From contig NZ_CP132336.1 of the NCBI RefSeq assembly GCF_030758315.1, positions 3,129,001-3,193,000 on the forward strand: a stretch of DNA of 64,000 nucleotides. The letters run 5' to 3'. This document shows, one piece after another, positions 61,929 to 64,000 of the stretch. The stretch's first letter is position 1. Every line of letters begins with the position of its first letter. This stretch comes from Pararhizobium sp. IMCC3301 (lineage in GTDB: Bacteria; Pseudomonadota; Alphaproteobacteria; Rhizobiales; GCA-2746425). A model generated the notes under the pieces. The model saw nothing but the letters and a program-made list of their open reading frames with translations, made no database searches and was not told the origin of the DNA. Position numbers and translations under genes: made by a program.

Positions 61929-63015
61929 GCTATATCTGGAACCGCGGACAGAGCGCTCCGCACTTGCGCCATTGCTGGTTTCGGCGCTTGCCGTGGGTCT
62001 CACCATCATCGCCGGCTCCGGCCTGTTTCTGATTTACGGCAAATCCCCGATTGCCGGGTTTTATGCCATTTTTATTGAGCCGCTTTTGACCCGCTACGGC
62101 ATCGGCGAAATTCTGCTGAAGCTCGGACCGTTACTGCTGATTGCGCAGGGTCTTGCCATCGGTTTTCGCGCCAGAGTGTGGAATATCGGCGCTGAGGGTC
62201 AACTCATCATAGGCGCTATTCTTGCCGCGATGATTGCCATCCGGTTCGATGGCTCAAATTCCGTGCTGATGCTGCCTGCAATGATCCTGGCCGGTGCATT
62301 GGGTGGAATGGGATGGGCCGGAATTGCCGCCTGGCTGCGGACCCGCTTCAATGCCAATGAGATTCTTGTCACCTTCATGCTTTCCAGCATTGCGCTGCAG
62401 GTTCTGTACTATCTGGTGACCGGCCCGCTGCGCGATCCGCAAGGCTTCAACTTCCCCCAGTCGATCACCTTTTCTGCGTCTGCGACCTTTCCGATCCTGC
62501 TTGAAAACACCCGTGTCAACGCATCGCTTCTGATTGCTCTGGTGGTGTCAATTGTGGCCTGGGTTTTCATGCAGCGCAGTTTGATGGGTTACAAGCTGGT
62601 CGTTGGCGGTCTGGCGCCGCAGGCAGCGCGTTATGCCGGTTTTGGCGAGAAACGCGCGATCTGGATTGCGCTTCTGGCCGGCGGTGCCGCTGCCGGCGTT
62701 GCCGGTGTCGGCGAAGTCGCCGGACCCCTTGGCATGCTGCAACGGACGATTTCGCCGGGCTACGGCTTTACCGCCATTATCGTGGCGTTTCTCGGCGGCC
62801 TGCATCCGATCGGGATCGTGTTCTCCAGCCTGCTGATGGCGCTGATTTATGTCGGTGGCGATTTTGCACGCCTGTCCGTTGGATTGCCAAGTGCGGTAAC
62901 GGATATTTTTCAGGGCCTGCTTCTGACGTTCTATCTTGCCAGTTCGCTGCTTCTTACCCACCGTTTGCGCCTGCGCCGCGCCGACAGGCCACTTGTTGTG
63001 GAGGCCGCAGAATGA
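61921..63015 (+). CDS. BMP-type ABC transporter permease, subunit 1 (second importer)
   Basis: Permease of 364 residues of the BPD_transp_2 family. The hallmark GFRARVWNIGAEGQLIIGA lies near residue 80 and SPGYGFTAIIVAFLGGLHP in the C-terminal half. The start overlaps the ATPase gene by eight bases and the stop overlaps the next permease by four. It pairs with that permease to form the channel. Confidence 0.92.
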   Translation: MHRLYLEPRTERSALAPLLVSALAVGLTIIAGSGLFLIYGKSPIAGFYAIFIEPLLTRYGIGEILLKLGPLLLIAQGLAIGFRARVWNIGAEGQLIIGAILAAMIAIRFDGSNSVLMLPAMILAGALGGMGWAGIAAWLRTRFNANEILVTFMLSSIALQVLYYLVTGPLRDPQGFNFPQSITFSASATFPILLENTRVNASLLIALVVSIVAWVFMQRSLMGYKLVVGGLAPQAARYAGFGEKRAIWIALLAGGAAAGVAGVGEVAGPLGMLQRTISPGYGFTAIIVAFLGGLHPIGIVFSSLLMALIYVGGDFARLSVGLPSAVTDIFQGLLLTFYLASSLLLTHRLRLRRADRPLVVEAAE

Positions 63016-63935
63016 CCGCAACAATTATCTTCATTCTCGCCGGTACGCTGGCTGCCACCGTGCCGCTGCTGCTGGCCGCCATGGGCGAGCTGGTTGCGGA
63101 GAAATCCGGCATGCTCAATCTCGGTGTTGAAGGCATGATGGCGGTTGGCGCTGCCGCCGGATTTGTCACCGTTGCCCTGACCGGTTCTCATGCGCTGGGA
63201 CTGCTGGCCGGTGGTCTTGCTGCCCTGATCCTGTCCGCCGTGTTTGCGCTTCTGAGTATCTTCTTTATGGCCAATCAGGTTGCTGCCGGGCTTGCCATCG
63301 GGATTCTCGGATTGGGGGTTTCCGCCGCTATCGGCAAGTCCTATGAAGGCACCACAGTGGCACCAATGCCGAACCTGTCGCTCGGTCCGCTCAGCGATAT
63401 TCCAGTCATCGGACGGGCGCTGTTTACCCATGACATTATGGTTTATCTGGCCATCGTAACGGCTTTTGCAGTGTGGTTTGTCCTGCAGCGCACCAAGCTC
63501 GGCCTGATTATCCGGGCGGTAGGCGAATCGCCGCATTCCTCGCATTCTCTGGGTTATCCGGTCGCGCTGATCCGCACATGCTGCGTCCTGTTTGGCGGGG
63601 CAATGGCCGGCATTGGCGGTGCCTATCTGTCGATCGCCTATACGCCACTATGGGCCGATGGCATGGTCGCCGGACGCGGCTGGATTGTGGTTGCGCTGGT
63701 GGTGTTCGGAACCTGGATCGTGCCACGCATTACAATGGGTGCCTATCTGTTCGGTGCGTTTTCCCTGCTCGAATTATCAATTCAGGGTCTGGGACTGAAT
63801 GTGCCTTCGCAATTGCTCTCGGCATCGCCCTACATTGTCACCATCATCGTTCTGGTGGTGATTTCCAGAAACCCCACCCTCATTCAGCTCAACAGCCCGA
63901 TGAGTCTCGGTCAGACTTACCGGCCCAGCGGTTGA
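63012..63935 (+). CDS. BMP-type ABC transporter permease, subunit 2 (second importer)
   Basis: Permease of 307 residues. It carries the hallmark SGMLNLGVEGMMAVGAAAG near residue 35 and a typical C-terminal GRGWIVVALVVFGTW segment. Together with the preceding gene it completes the importer; the binding protein would be the gene starting at 63975. The protein is full length. Confidence 0.92.
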   Translation: MTATIIFILAGTLAATVPLLLAAMGELVAEKSGMLNLGVEGMMAVGAAAGFVTVALTGSHALGLLAGGLAALILSAVFALLSIFFMANQVAAGLAIGILGLGVSAAIGKSYEGTTVAPMPNLSLGPLSDIPVIGRALFTHDIMVYLAIVTAFAVWFVLQRTKLGLIIRAVGESPHSSHSLGYPVALIRTCCVLFGGAMAGIGGAYLSIAYTPLWADGMVAGRGWIVVALVVFGTWIVPRITMGAYLFGAFSLLELSIQGLGLNVPSQLLSASPYIVTIIVLVVISRNPTLIQLNSPMSLGQTYRPSG

Positions 63936-63974
63936 ACGGATTTTCCCATAACAAAACGAAAACAGGAGACAGGC

Positions 63975-64000
63975 ATGAACATACTTTCAAGAACGCTCAG
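63975..64000 (+). CDS. Start of a further gene, probably the BMP-family substrate-binding protein
   Basis: An ATG at 63975 follows an AACAGGAGACAGGC ribosome binding site, 39 bases after the permease stop. Only eight codons lie in the window (MNILSRTL), consistent with the start of a signal peptide. By operon logic the product should be the binding protein of the second nucleobase importer, but the sequence here cannot confirm it. Confidence 0.5.

Overview
The window looks like a chromosomal segment of an alphaproteobacterium, most likely of the order Hyphomicrobiales (Rhizobiales). This rests on the Yej-type peptide transporter with tandem binding proteins, an imuA-imuB-dnaE2 mutagenesis cassette preceded by a GTTC-N7-GTTC SOS box, a ureDABC/EFG urease locus, many ABC importers, and the short GGATCC-centred palindromic repeats typical of that group. 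No rRNA, tRNA or CRISPR array was seen. Most of the sequence is moderately GC-rich; the stretches at about 34-36.4 kb and 47.3-51.6 kb are visibly more AT-rich and look acquired.

Layout. 1-8.1 kb: oligopeptide/microcin-C-type ABC importer (two binding proteins, yejB, yejE, yejF), a GhrA-like 2-hydroxyacid dehydrogenase and a YggC-like P-loop kinase. 8.1-14 kb: the SOS-controlled imuA-imuB-dnaE2 operon on the minus strand. 14.1-18 kb: CDF metal exporter, VapBC module, DMT exporter, HIBADH-family dehydrogenase. 18.3-26.7 kb: a urease operon invaded three times: a small GIY-YIG gene between two inverted composite repeats, an IS4 element inside one of those repeats, and a ParDE toxin-antitoxin pair. 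A urtE remnant at the end suggests loss of a urea ABC transporter. 26.7-33.8 kb: aldo/keto reductase, then a BMP-type nucleobase ABC importer with a cytosine-deaminase-like amidohydrolase.

33.5-53 kb: a compound variable region. The 3' end of the deaminase gene and the 3' end of an iron alcohol dehydrogenase gene each occur twice and bracket two different cargo islands. Island 1 carries an HTH/ImmA-IrrE metallopeptidase and a beta-family protein. Island 2 carries a GIY-YIG protein and a HEPN-like protein plus P-loop ATPase pair, the ATPase being split by an IS5-family element. Between the islands lies a fructosamine (Amadori compound)-type catabolic operon: PfkB kinase, FAD oxidoreductase, SIS deglycase-like protein, sugar ABC importer, divergent GntR regulator and a second FAD oxidoreductase.

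51.8-57.7 kb: iron alcohol dehydrogenase, aldehyde dehydrogenase, glutamine-synthetase-like ligase and N-formylglutamate amidohydrolase, divergent from an RpiR regulator; probably amine catabolism through gamma-glutamyl intermediates. 57.7-64 kb: a degenerate acylphosphatase-like protein, then a Rieske protein, a catalytic oxygenase subunit without Rieske ligands, a GST-like protein and a second BMP-type nucleobase ABC importer. This last operon closely parallels the NdmC/NdmE/NdmD N-demethylase of methylxanthine degradation, with the Rieske centre on a separate protein, and is the most interesting candidate system here.
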